From positions 1-49,036 of the forward strand of contig CAKPDY010000010.1 in the NCBI GenBank assembly GCA_934149165.1: a DNA stretch of 49,036 bases, given 5' to 3'. The stretch's first letter is position 1; each line of letters starts with the position of its first letter. Source of the stretch: an uncultured Clostridia bacterium. GTDB taxonomy: Bacteria > Bacillota > Clostridia > TANB77 > CAG-508. Positions 29,285 through 39,200 of this stretch are shown here, one piece after another. The translations under genes and the position numbers were made by a program. Below the pieces are notes generated by a model. The model was not told the DNA's origin and searched no databases. It saw nothing but the letters and a program-made list of their open reading frames with translations.

Positions 29285-29914
29285 TTATTGTGCAACAGGA
29301 GCAACTTGGATTGCTGTTAATGTAACATCAAAAGACATTGTTTTAGCAGCTTGTCCTTCTGTTGTATCTATAACATCATTTGCTTTTTTCTCTTCTTCTG
29401 TAGTTCCTGTTTCAAATGGCCATTTCCAGTATATTGCTGGAGTTTGGCTTGTAATAGCTTTACCTTCTTCATTTAAATTAACTGTTCCAGTAAAAGCTGA
29501 TGTTTTAGTTTTATATATACCTGAACCTGTTGTTGTTTCTTCTAATTCAATTTCTGTTGTACATTCTGCATCTGAATAGAATTTTAGGTTTGTTGGTTTA
29601 TTTGTTATATTAGCCATTTCTATAGTATATGTATAAGCAACTTCTGTATCATTTGATGTTATTGTTAAATCAAATTTACCATCTGTTCCAGGTGCTAATC
29701 TTTCAGTTTTTACATTTGTAAATGTTTTAGAAAATACTGATGTTCCTTTATCAAAAGATACATCCCATTTTGCAACTGTAGCAGTAGCAGTACCTTGTTC
29801 TGAGCTTGTATATTTAGCCCATGCATATGTAGCTAAAACTAAAGCTGCTATAGTAACTAATAGTAATGCAACTATTAGTATTGTTTTTCCAACTGATTTA
29901 TTTTGTTTTTCCAT
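29285..29914 (-). CDS. TasA-like fibre subunit with SipW-type signal peptide
   Basis: This 209-residue protein has a hydrophobic signal (about 10-30) ending 'LATYAWAKYTSS', the layout of SipW-dependent precursors. The mature part begins 'GTATATVAKWDVSF' and continues as a beta-sandwich with 'LAPGTDGKFDLTITSNDTE', where TasA/CalY proteins have their 'PGdsG.f...v.N' line. It carries 'YWKWPFETG' and ends in a 'FDVTLTAIQ' strand. By family it should be an exported, self-assembling matrix-fibre protein. A strong ribosome site (AAAGGGGGTGA) and the hairpin pair downstream fit high expression as the major subunit. It is the second gene of the operon, with a SipW-type peptidase two genes further on. 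Confidence 0.82.
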   Translation of the reverse strand: MEKQNKSVGKTILIVALLLVTIAALVLATYAWAKYTSSEQGTATATVAKWDVSFDKGTSVFSKTFTNVKTERLAPGTDGKFDLTITSNDTEVAYTYTIEMANITNKPTNLKFYSDAECTTEIELEETTTGSGIYKTKTSAFTGTVNLNEEGKAITSQTPAIYWKWPFETGTTEEEKKANDVIDTTEGQAAKTMSFDVTLTAIQVAPVAQ

Positions 29915-30012
29915 CTTTTGTTCACCCCCTTTAATTCTAAAGTAATTTATAATATTTTAAAATACTTTAAAAATATTTTAAATTATTACCTAATTTAATT
30001 TAGAAATAGCAA

Positions 30013-30570
30013 TTATGCATTTTCACCTTTGTTTTCTTCACTATTATCATCATTAGTATTATATAATAAAATTACTCTTAAAAGTAAATATATGCAAATT
30101 GTAATTAAAGCAAAGAATATAAATCCTAATATTGTTCTAAAAAACAAGACTAAACTTCCTAAATCTGGTATTGTTTTTATAACAGTTCCTTTTACTTCTT
30201 TATTGGTATATTTATATTTTGCGTCACTATCTTGTACCTTAACAATTATGCTATTTTCATTACATTCAAAAACCTGGGTAAGTTCATCTGCAAAATATTC
30301 ATTTTTATTATTGTTGTAAACTATTCTATCTCCTGGTTTTAAATCTTCTAATTTTGTTTCTTTAGCAATTATCAAGTCTCCTTTTATAGCAATATTATCT
30401 TGATACCTAGTTCCCATACAGTAAAATCTATATGATAAAAACGCTAAATTTGAGGCTCTTATGGATGGTATTACTATTAATATTAAAATAGTCAAAACAA
30501 TAATTATTAATGTACAAAGCAAAATAACTTTTTCATTAAATTTATTTTTTTGTTTCTTACTTTTCTCCAT
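30013..30570 (-). CDS. Catalytically dead signal-peptidase-like membrane protein (SipW paralogue)
   Basis: This 185-residue protein has membrane segments at both ends (about 14-36 and 142-168) and can be lined up by eye with the SipW-type peptidase at 27632. 'YRFYCMGTRYQDNIAIKGDLII' occupies the place of 'VRFYQIMSGSMEPTIHVSDLAI', 'LKPGDRIVY' that of 'LSKGDIIAF', and 'VKGTVIKTIPDLG' that of 'VRGKYLFKIPGVG'. The catalytic Ser falls on a Tyr and the HRIV His on a Gln, so cleavage is not expected. A role as chaperone, regulator or partner of the active SipW is possible but inferred. It is the first gene of the operon, behind a promoter with Spo0A boxes. Confidence 0.68.
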   Translation of the reverse strand: MEKSKKQKNKFNEKVILLCTLIIIVLTILILIVIPSIRASNLAFLSYRFYCMGTRYQDNIAIKGDLIIAKETKLEDLKPGDRIVYNNNKNEYFADELTQVFECNENSIIVKVQDSDAKYKYTNKEVKGTVIKTIPDLGSLVLFFRTILGFIFFALITICIYLLLRVILLYNTNDDNSEENKGENA

Positions 30571-30601
30571 AAAATTTTCCTTTCATCTTGCTTGTAACTT
30601 T

Positions 30602-30630
30602 ATAATACCACTTTCGACACAATTCGACAA
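30602..30630 (-). promoter_or_regulatory. Promoter with two Spo0A boxes for the TasA/SipW-like operon
   Basis: On the minus strand TTGTCG (30625-30630) and TATTAT (30602-30607) are 17 bases apart. Two exact TGTCGAA boxes lie at 30623-30629 and 30613-30619, in the same orientation and 10 bases apart start to start, which is the spacing of paired Spo0A sites. One overlaps the -35 and the other lies in the spacer. That position fits repression at least as well as activation. Confidence 0.65.
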
Positions 30631-30725
30631 GTGTTTTTTTCAATGTAATAAATTCTTAATATTCCTGTAATATTTCTGTAATATTAAACTATAATATCAT
30701 TGTTCTGTTTTTGTATAAAAATACC

Positions 30726-30754
30726 TTGTTTCGTAAAAAATATAGTGATATAAT
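30726..30754 (+). promoter_or_regulatory. Sigma-A promoter for the M18 aminopeptidase
   Basis: TTGTTT (30726-30731), a 17-base spacer and a perfect TATAAT (30749-30754) lie about 42 bases before the start codon. This promoter diverges from the fibre operon promoter about 100 bases away. Confidence 0.7.
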
Positions 30755-30796
30755 CCACATGTAAAAAATAAAAATAACAAGAGAGGAGAATTTCAA

Positions 30797-32200
30797 ATGT
30801 TAGATACTAAAAATTTAAAAGAAAAATTATTTAACCAAAAAAAAGTTGGTTGGGAAGGTTTAACTGAAGCACAAAGAAATGACATTTTTAACTACTGTAA
30901 CGGTTATATGGGTTTCTTAAATAAAGGGAAAACCGAAAGAGAAATAGTAAAAACATCTAAACAAATTGCAGAAAAACATGGTTTCAAAGACATAAACACA
31001 TATTCAGTACTAAAACCAGGAGATAAAGTTTATTACGTAAACAGAGATAAAAATATATATTTAGCAGTAATTGGAACAGAAAATATTGAAAATGGTATGC
31101 ATATTATAGGTTCACATGCAGACTCACCAAGACTAGATTTAAAACCAAACCCTGTATATGAAGATGGTGGTTTTGCATATTTAAAAACACACTATTATGG
31201 TGGAATAAAAAAATATCAATGGACAACAATTCCACTATCAATCCATGGTATAATTGTTAAATCAAATGGAGAAAAAATTGAAATAAACATAGGTGAAAAT
31301 GAAATGGAACCTATATTTACAATTACAGATTTACTACCTCATTTAGCCCAAGAACAAATGGAAAGAAAACTTAAAGAAGGCATAAAAGGAGAAGACCTAA
31401 ACCTATTAATTGGAAGTATTCCTTATAATGATGAAGAAGTTTCTGAAAAAGTTAAACTAAACATTTTAAATATTTTAAATCAAAAATATGGAATTACAGA
31501 AGTAGATTTCCTAAGCTCTGAAATTGAACTTGTACCTGCATTTAAAGCAAGAAGTCTTGGCTTTGATAACAGTATGGTTGCAGCATATGGTCAAGATGAT
31601 AAAATTTGTGTATACACTTCATTAACAGCAATAACAGAAATAGAAAATCCTAAAAATACTGCAGTTTGTATGATTGTAGATAAAGAAGAAATTGGAAGTA
31701 TGGGAAATACAGGTATGGAATCACATGTATTTGATACATTTATTTCTGAAATATTAAATAAAATGGGAATAAATAGACCAAACCTATTAGACAAAGTATT
31801 TTGCAATTCAAAAATGTTATCAGCAGACGTAGACGCCGGATTAGACCCAATTTATGCATCTGCATCTGAAAAAAATAATGCATCATATTTAGGCAGAGGA
31901 GTTGGAATAAGCAAATACACTGGTGCAAGAGGAAAATCGGGAGCTTCAGATGCAAATGCAGAATTTGTAGCATGGACACGTAATTTATTAGAAACAAATA
32001 ATATTAAATACCAAGTTTCTGAACTAGGTCGTGTAGACTTAGGTGGTGGAGGCACAATTGCTTATATTTTAGCTAATAAAGGTATGGATGTTATAGACTG
32101 TGGTGTACCTGTACTATCAATGCATGCACCTTATGAAGTAACAAGCAAATTTGATGTGTATTCTGCATATGCTATGTATAAAGCATTTTTCCGTAGTTAA
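30797..32200 (+). CDS. M18-family aspartyl/leucyl-type aminopeptidase
   Basis: This 467-residue cytosolic metallo-aminopeptidase should remove N-terminal residues from peptides using two zinc ions. M18 signatures are visible: 'GSHADSPRLDLKPNP' with the first metal His near residue 107, 'FDNSMVAAYGQDDK' with metal Asp, 'VDKEEIGSMGNTG' with the catalytic and metal Glu pair, and C-terminal 'SMHAPYEVTSKFD' with the last metal His. Length and order match the bacterial M18 branch. AGAGGAG upstream supports the ATG. Exact substrate preference cannot be read. It is probably a single transcription unit. Confidence 0.93.
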   Translation: MLDTKNLKEKLFNQKKVGWEGLTEAQRNDIFNYCNGYMGFLNKGKTEREIVKTSKQIAEKHGFKDINTYSVLKPGDKVYYVNRDKNIYLAVIGTENIENGMHIIGSHADSPRLDLKPNPVYEDGGFAYLKTHYYGGIKKYQWTTIPLSIHGIIVKSNGEKIEINIGENEMEPIFTITDLLPHLAQEQMERKLKEGIKGEDLNLLIGSIPYNDEEVSEKVKLNILNILNQKYGITEVDFLSSEIELVPAFKARSLGFDNSMVAAYGQDDKICVYTSLTAITEIENPKNTAVCMIVDKEEIGSMGNTGMESHVFDTFISEILNKMGINRPNLLDKVFCNSKMLSADVDAGLDPIYASASEKNNASYLGRGVGISKYTGARGKSGASDANAEFVAWTRNLLETNNIKYQVSELGRVDLGGGGTIAYILANKGMDVIDCGVPVLSMHAPYEVTSKFDVYSAYAMYKAFFRS

Positions 32201-32228
32201 TAACCATATTATAAAAATTAATATTTTT

Positions 32229-32248
32229 GGCCGTGAAAAAACACGGTC
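32229..32248. terminator. Hairpin after the aminopeptidase gene
   Basis: GGCCGTG (32229-32235) pairs with CACGGTC (32242-32248) around six A's, 28 bases after the stop codon. There is no clean T-tract on either side, so it may be a weak terminator or an mRNA end-protecting stem. Confidence 0.4.
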
Positions 32249-32322
32249 AAAGACTTATTATTAACATATATATATTAAACAAAACACACAGCTTTAAATA
32301 ACAAATTGAAAGGATGATTTAG

Positions 32323-34047
32323 ATGGATTTTTTACATAAATATGAATATTGGTGTTCTAACGAAATTTTTGATGAAAACACTAAAGCAGAACTTGAAAAA
32401 ATAAAAAATAATGAACAAGAAATTAAAGAAAGATTTTATAAAGATTTAGAATTTGGTACAGCAGGTTTAAGAGGAATAATTGGTGCTGGAACTAATAGAA
32501 TGAATAAATATACAGTAACTAAAGCAACACAAGGACTTGCAAATTATATTCTAAAAACAGGAAATGCAGATAAAGGAGTTGCAATAGCCTTTGATTCAAG
32601 ACATTTTTCTCCTGAATTTAGTATGTGGGCTGCACTATGTTTAAATGCAAATGGAATTAAAACATATAGATTTGACACTTTAAGACCAACTCCTGTATTA
32701 TCATTTTCCGTAAGGGAATTAGGCTGTATTGCAGGTATTGTTGTTACAGCAAGCCATAATCCACCTGAATACAATGGTTATAAAGTATATTGGGAAGATG
32801 GTGCTCAAATTGTACCACCAATTGATGGTGAAATAATTTCTGAAGTTAATAGTATTCAAGATTACTCTGAAATAAAAATGATGGATTTAGAAGAAGCTAA
32901 AGCTAAAGGATTATATAATGTTATTGGTGAAGAAATTGATACAAAATATCTCTTGGCTCTAAAAAAACTAGTTCTAAACCCTGATTCTATCAATTCTGAA
33001 GGTAAAAATTTAAAAATAGTTTATACCCCTTTACATGGTACTGGAAATATACCTGTTCAAACAATTTTAAAAAGTTTAGGTTTTGAAAATGTATATGTAG
33101 TTCCAGAGCAAGAATTACCAGATGGTAATTTTCCAACTGTAAGTTACCCAAACCCAGAAGACCCTAAAGCTTTTACTCTTGCTTTAGAACTTGCAAAAAA
33201 AGTTAATGCAGACTTAATATTAGCAACAGACCCTGATGCAGATAGATTAGGTGTATTTGCTAAAAACGAAAAAAACGGAGAATATGAATTCTTTACAGGA
33301 AATATGTCTGCTTTATTTATTGCAGAATATGAACTTTCTCAAAAGAAAGAAAAAGGATTACTTCCTTCAAATGGAGCAATGGTTACTACAATTGTATCTT
33401 CAAATTTAACACAAGCTATTGCAAAAGAGTATAATGTTAAATTATTTGAAGTTTTAACAGGATTTAAATATATTGGTGAAAAAATAAAACAATTTGAACG
33501 TGATAATTCATATGAATATGTTTTTGGTTTTGAAGAAAGCTATGGATGTCTAGTTGGAACACATGCACGTGACAAAGACGGTATAGTTGCTGTTATGAAA
33601 ACATGTGAAGCTGCTGCATATTATAAATCAAAAGGATTATCTGTATTAGACCAAATGCAAAACATTTATAAAAAATACGGATATTACAAAGAAGGTCAAA
33701 CAGCCTTAACATTTAAAGGAATTGAAGGTGCAGAAAAAATAAAATCAATAATGGAAAATTTACGTAATAATCCACCTAAAGAATTAGCTGGACTTAAAGT
33801 TTTAGCTTTTAGGGATTATTTAACAAACACTATTATAGATTATAGAACAAATACAACATATGAAACTGGCTTACCTAAATCAAATGTATTATATTTTGAA
33901 TTAGAAAACTCTAGTTGGTGTTGTGTTAGACCATCTGGCACAGAACCTAAAATCAAATTCTATTATGGTGTTTGCACTAATAATGAAGAATCTTCAATAA
34001 ATAGACTTCGTGATTTAAAAGAACATTGGGGAAATTTTAGTTTGTAA
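32323..34047 (+). CDS. Phospho-sugar mutase (alpha-phosphoglucomutase type)
   Basis: This 574-residue enzyme of the alpha-D-phosphohexomutase family interconverts glucose-6-phosphate and glucose-1-phosphate or similar sugars. Domain 1 has 'GTAGLRG' (46-52) and the phosphoserine loop 'TASHNPPEYNGY' (Ser144). Domain 2 has the Mg loop 'DPDADRLG', domain 3 the sugar loop 'GFEESYG', and domain 4 the phosphate loop 'RPSGTEPKIKFY'. Length fits the PgcA/phosphomannomutase-like branch. A GAAAGGATG-type site lies before ATG. Glucose-1-phosphate made here would be the substrate of the UDP-sugar pyrophosphorylase at 43150, linking it to envelope sugar supply (inference). Confidence 0.93.
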   Translation: MDFLHKYEYWCSNEIFDENTKAELEKIKNNEQEIKERFYKDLEFGTAGLRGIIGAGTNRMNKYTVTKATQGLANYILKTGNADKGVAIAFDSRHFSPEFSMWAALCLNANGIKTYRFDTLRPTPVLSFSVRELGCIAGIVVTASHNPPEYNGYKVYWEDGAQIVPPIDGEIISEVNSIQDYSEIKMMDLEEAKAKGLYNVIGEEIDTKYLLALKKLVLNPDSINSEGKNLKIVYTPLHGTGNIPVQTILKSLGFENVYVVPEQELPDGNFPTVSYPNPEDPKAFTLALELAKKVNADLILATDPDADRLGVFAKNEKNGEYEFFTGNMSALFIAEYELSQKKEKGLLPSNGAMVTTIVSSNLTQAIAKEYNVKLFEVLTGFKYIGEKIKQFERDNSYEYVFGFEESYGCLVGTHARDKDGIVAVMKTCEAAAYYKSKGLSVLDQMQNIYKKYGYYKEGQTALTFKGIEGAEKIKSIMENLRNNPPKELAGLKVLAFRDYLTNTIIDYRTNTTYETGLPKSNVLYFELENSSWCCVRPSGTEPKIKFYYGVCTNNEESSINRLRDLKEHWGNFSL

Positions 34048-34157
34048 AAAAAAAGCAAGAAATTTGAACATTTTACTTTTCCTTCTTTTTATGAATATTT
34101 AATAATATTATAGCATATATTATAATATACAATTTTATTAAAAGGAGGCTTTCACCA

Positions 34158-34433
34158 ATGACTAAAATTCATTTAAAAGATGGCAAATGGGTTAATGAAA
34201 AAGACGAATTTGTTGGCGAAATTGTGCAAATATCTCCACGTGAATTTGGTATAAAACAGCGGTCAGGAGATATTAAGCACTTTCAGTTAGGTAGAATCGA
34301 TTCAGAAGGAAATTTTTACTCAATTTGTTATAAATCCTACCTCACTTGTGCACAAGGTTGTACATATTTCCGTTCAAAAGTTTGCCGTTATAATTTCGAA
34401 ATGAGTGAAATAGCTTATTATATGTTTGATTAA
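34158..34433 (+). CDS. Small Cys-containing protein of unknown function
   Basis: This 91-residue cytosolic-looking protein was not recognised. It has a strong AAAAGGAGG site before ATG and a terminator right behind it, so it is a real single gene. The N-terminal half looks like a small beta-barrel ('GKWVNEKDEFVGEIVQISPREFGIKQRSGDIKHFQLGRI', quoted in part). The C-terminal half has four Cys (near residues 57, 63, 67 and 76) in an irregular pattern that could bind a metal or form disulphides. There is no signal peptide or membrane segment. No function is proposed. Confidence 0.7.
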   Translation: MTKIHLKDGKWVNEKDEFVGEIVQISPREFGIKQRSGDIKHFQLGRIDSEGNFYSICYKSYLTCAQGCTYFRSKVCRYNFEMSEIAYYMFD

Positions 34434-34455
34434 TTATATGATTATTACTCCGTTT

Positions 34456-34489
34456 AAAAGGGTATCCTTATTTTAGGATACCCTTTTTA
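34456..34489. terminator. Bidirectional terminator shared by convergent genes
   Basis: AAAAGGGTATCCT (34456-34468) and AGGATACCCTTTT (34475-34487) form a perfect 13-bp stem with a 6-base loop and A/T tracts on both sides. It serves the small plus-strand gene and the minus-strand LRR gene. The stop codon of the latter (34468-34470) lies inside the structure. Confidence 0.92.
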
Positions 34490-36237
34490 TATATTACAGT
34501 AAATGTTATTCCACATAAAATAACTATTCCCGATATTGCTATTATAAATATACTATTTTTTCCTGTCTGAGGAAATTTACTGTTTGCCTTATCTTCTATA
34601 TTATTGTTTTCTCCTTTTATGCCATTGTTATCATCACGTTTATTTTCATCTGGATTTAAGTTTTCATCTTTATTATCTTCTTTTGGTATATCATTTTTAT
34701 CCTTGTTATCTTTATTTTCCGTATTATTTGGTTCTTGATTTTTATTGTCGTTTTCATTATTATTATTATCATTTTTATTATCATTATCATTATTATTCTT
34801 ATTGTCATCATCATTTTTTTCACCAGATGAATCATTATTTTTATTATTATTTTCATTATTTGACTCTAAAATATATTTAAATGTAATACCATTATTATTT
34901 GCATATTTTTCTGCATAGGAATTTTTATCACCATACATAATTAATTGTTTAGAACATTCACTAAATGCTTTTTCTCCTATATTAATTACATTTTTTCTTA
35001 TAACAACATTCTTTAAATTACTATCACCATAACATATATTATCTGGTATTTCTGTTATCAAGTTATTATTATCAAAACTTATTCCCTCTATATTTTTACA
35101 ATTCATAAATACCCCCTCACCAATATAACTTATTGGACTACAAATTGTAATTATACCTTTTATTGAAGTACCAGAAAATGAATATTTTCCTATTGATTGT
35201 AAACTTTCAGGAAAAATTACTCCTAATTCATTATTTTGATTTTCTGTAGTAATAACTTTTAATTTATTATCTCCACAAAAAACACCATTTGCAATTTTTT
35301 TTAATGTATTTGGCAAAATCACTTCTTCCAATTCAATGCAATCAGCAAATGCTGAAGTTTCTATCGTTTCTATTCCTTCTGATATTTTAATATATTTTAT
35401 GTTCAATCCCTTAAATGCAGCAGTTCCTATCTCTTTTACTTTAAATGTCCCAATTTCAGATGGAATATCTATAAATTTATCAACATTTGAACCAAAATTA
35501 TTTATGTATTCTTCTTTCAATTTACCATCTTCATTTAATGCATTTTCCTTCACACCTGTTATTGTAAGCGTTTTAGTATATTGATCTAATTTATATTTAA
35601 ATAAGCTGTTACTCACTTCTTGCTCTTCATCAATGGTTTCAAAATTTAATCCATTAGTCATAGCATATACTTCAGCTTCTGAATTCGAATGTCCATATAT
35701 TTTTAAACTATCTGAACATGATTCAAACGCATCATTTCCAATATATGTTACAGTTTCAGGTATATATACTTCAGTTAAATTATCACATCCATAAAAAGCA
35801 TTTATTCCAATATATGTTACGGTATTTGGAATTTTTACTACTTCTAAATTTTGGCTTTGCATAAAAACATTATCACCTATATATTTTAAATTGCTCGGAA
35901 ATGTTATATTTTTAACATTTTCATTTACATTTATTTTTCCTCCTCCGCCAATTGCCAAAACTTTTTTTCCATTTACTTCAGAATCTATAACTTCGTTTTC
36001 ACCTGACTGTTCTGTAAAACAATATTTTAAATTTAATTCTATTCCATCCATATCTTCTTCAAATTTATATTTATTTTTTACTTCATTTATATCTCTATAA
36101 TAATAATAAATATTATTTTCTGAATCCTTGTATATCTCTTGAGTAGCTTGTACATCACTTAATTTAATTTCCGACAATATCCACATTGTCATTATAACAA
36201 TTAATATTTTTATAAACACCTCTATATGCTTTCTCAT
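34468..36237 (-). CDS. BspA-type leucine-rich-repeat surface protein with FPQTG sortase signal
   Basis: This 589-residue protein has an N-terminal signal segment (about 7-24), then LRR_5/BspA repeats ('LKYIGDNVF', 'VTYIGINAFYGCDNLTEVYIP', 'IETIETSAFADCIELEEVILP') in two blocks up to about residue 440. A Gly-Trp-free, Asn/Asp/Lys/Glu-rich spacer of about 100 residues follows. The end is FPQTG, a hydrophobic segment and a short basic tail, which is a sortase signal with Phe in place of Leu. It should be covalently linked to peptidoglycan with its repeats exposed through the charged wall spacer. BspA-type proteins often bind host or bacterial surfaces (family knowledge). It lies 25 bases after the NlpC-GLUG gene and shares its operon. 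No sortase gene is in the window. Confidence 0.88.
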   Translation of the reverse strand: MRKHIEVFIKILIVIMTMWILSEIKLSDVQATQEIYKDSENNIYYYYRDINEVKNKYKFEEDMDGIELNLKYCFTEQSGENEVIDSEVNGKKVLAIGGGGKINVNENVKNITFPSNLKYIGDNVFMQSQNLEVVKIPNTVTYIGINAFYGCDNLTEVYIPETVTYIGNDAFESCSDSLKIYGHSNSEAEVYAMTNGLNFETIDEEQEVSNSLFKYKLDQYTKTLTITGVKENALNEDGKLKEEYINNFGSNVDKFIDIPSEIGTFKVKEIGTAAFKGLNIKYIKISEGIETIETSAFADCIELEEVILPNTLKKIANGVFCGDNKLKVITTENQNNELGVIFPESLQSIGKYSFSGTSIKGIITICSPISYIGEGVFMNCKNIEGISFDNNNLITEIPDNICYGDSNLKNVVIRKNVINIGEKAFSECSKQLIMYGDKNSYAEKYANNNGITFKYILESNNENNNKNNDSSGEKNDDDNKNNNDNDNKNDNNNNENDNKNQEPNNTENKDNKDKNDIPKEDNKDENLNPDENKRDDNNGIKGENNNIEDKANSKFPQTGKNSIFIIAISGIVILCGITFTVIYKKGILK

Positions 36238-36262
36238 CTTTATTCATCTCCTTGCATATTTT

Positions 36263-39200
36263 TTACTTCTTAGAATACCAAAATAAATTATTATAATTTT
36301 CTCTTTGATAAACAATTTCTTGTGATGTTACAATTGTTCCTAAATTTTTTAAAGTTGCACTTATTGGTGTATCCTTATCATTTTTATAATCACCTATTAA
36401 ACCACATATTGCTCCGGTCGAACCATTAGGACCCGTTACATTTCCATAATTGCTTAATGTTCCATTTAATTGTATATAACTACCAATACCTCCCGCAATA
36501 CCGCCTATACGGTAACCTTCCTTTTTATCTCCATTTACATTCCCCTTATTATTACAATTTATAACTTTACCATTTTTGGCTACAAACCCTACAATTCCCC
36601 CTATTTCTTCTTTTCCATTTATTTCACTATTATTAGTACAATTTTCAATTGATATGTTATTTGATGAATACCCAACTATTCCCCCTATCTTACCTGCACC
36701 ATTACTTATGCTATTTATTTTTTTTGTCCATATAACATTTCCATTATTAATACAATCAATTATTATACTTTCATAACATTTTCCTGCTATACCACCTATA
36801 TAGTTACCTCCATCATATTCTATTATGTTATCATTTGAACACTTTTCTAATCTAACGCCCTCTAAATTTCCTGCGATTCCTCCCATAAAATTCACAACTT
36901 TTTCATTATCTGACTCTATTTTCATAATTCCAATTTTTTTGCAATCCTTTATTACCGCCGAATTATCTATTACACCATTATTAACTCTACACATACCTAC
37001 TATTCCTCCTAACCAGTATGCGTTATTTCCATAAATATCTCCATATTGATTACATTGTTCTATATTAAGAACATTACTATTTAATTTTCCACAAATTCCT
37101 CCTATATAAAATCCTTCTTCAAAATATATTGTTGCATAATTGTTACAGTTATTTAGACTTACAATATTTGAATTAATATCTCCAATTACACCTGATACGC
37201 CATATACTACTTTAAATAATTTATTTGCACTAGAATTACTAATAATTTCTTTGTCATTAGTTAAATCTACTAAATTAACACTATCAAATCCTTCAATTTT
37301 TCCTATTATTCCACTTATATATGCACCACCTATAATACTAGCTGTATTTTCACAATTTTCTATATTTAAACTTCCAGTTGTATTATTATATACATATGCA
37401 ATTATTCCTGCAACATACTCTCCTGAGTCATTTCTTGATACTATATTTCCAACATTGCTACATCTTATTATATCTATATTTTCACAATTTCCTATTTCAC
37501 TTACTATTCCACCTGTTCTTCCATTGTTTACAATAAATGCATAATTACTACACTTTTCTATTTTCACCTTCTTAATAGAGCATATTTGTACTGCAATACC
37601 AGCAATATCTTTTTCATGATTTCCACCTGTCAGCTCACCTTTATTTTCGCAATTATTTATTGTAAATATATCTGCTTTATTAACTTTTCCAACTATCCCA
37701 GCTATTTTTCCAACCCTACTATTTAAATTTCCTAAATTATTACAATTTGAAACCTCAATTTTTTTTCCATTATTCACACATCCAATAATACCTGATGCTA
37801 AGCTTTCATTTCCACCTTGTATACTTCCATTGTTTACTGAATTATTTATAAAAATTTCTCCCTCTTTCTTCAAATCAATATCATAAACAATTCCTGCGAC
37901 TTGTCTTTTTCCTAAAACATCACTATCATTTTCACATGACTCAATTTGTGCTATTGAATTTACTCTTATTTTTTTTATAATACCTGCACTTATATCTGTT
38001 GCTTTTATATTTCCTATATTTTTACAATCTTTTATATTAATTTCACCATATTCTTGATTTAATTCTGATATAATACCTCCAACTTCTTTTCCATTTAGTT
38101 TTCCTAAACTTTGACAATTACTAATATTAACTTTAGATATAAAATTGCCATTTATATTTACCTCTTCAAATACCCCACCAACTATACCACTACTGTATAC
38201 ATTAATATGTGATATACAATTTTCCACATTTATAACAATATTCTCATTTTTATAAACTCTATTTTTATCAATATATGGTATTTCCGTATCAGTTACTGCA
38301 CCAAATAATCCACCAATTTTATTATCACCACAAATAATATTTCCACTAACTGTTACGCCTATTACAGAATTACCACTAAATTTACCTGCTAATACTCCAA
38401 CATAATTTTGACTTTTTAATGTTTTTTCAAGTACTATAGACACATTATCTATATGCAAATCTTGTATTTGTACATATGGATTACTTATGCTTTTAAATAT
38501 TCCAAATTCTCCAACTTTTTCATCACTTGCCTCACTTGTATCTATAACTATATTCTTTATATAATGCCCATTTCCATCCAAAGTTCCATTTAAATTATAA
38601 CTAATTGGTTTTATTTTCTCTCCAGCAAAGTCAATATCATTCATCAATTTATATGTAATATGTGATACTTTTTGCCCAGTTTGACCTTTAACTACTTGGT
38701 CTGGCATTATTCCAGAAAAAGGGTATACTTGAACATTCCCAATATTTAAAAAGTCGTCTATTGTACGAATTTCGTATATTATTTCTTCTACTTTTATACC
38801 CGGAAAGTCTCCTGTTTCACCATCATCAGGCACTCTAATTAAATATGAACCACTTTCCCATATATTTCTTGTTACACCATCCCATTTAGATGGATTTTGC
38901 CAGTTACCTTTACTTCCACCTTCACTTCCACAATCTAAAAATAAAAGATTTTCTCCATCTTTTTTATAAAATATTTGTGTATGGTGTACACCATCTCCAC
39001 AACCATAACGCACAATTACATCTCCAGGTTGTAAAAAATCATTTCCATTATTTAAACTTGGATCATTTACAAAATCACTTCCATCGTATTTTTTAGTAGT
39101 ACCATTATCATTATAGTAAATTTCTAATCCATATTCATAATATGTACCATTTACACAATTATCTCTCATTACATATGTAGAATTTTGTATACTAAATACT

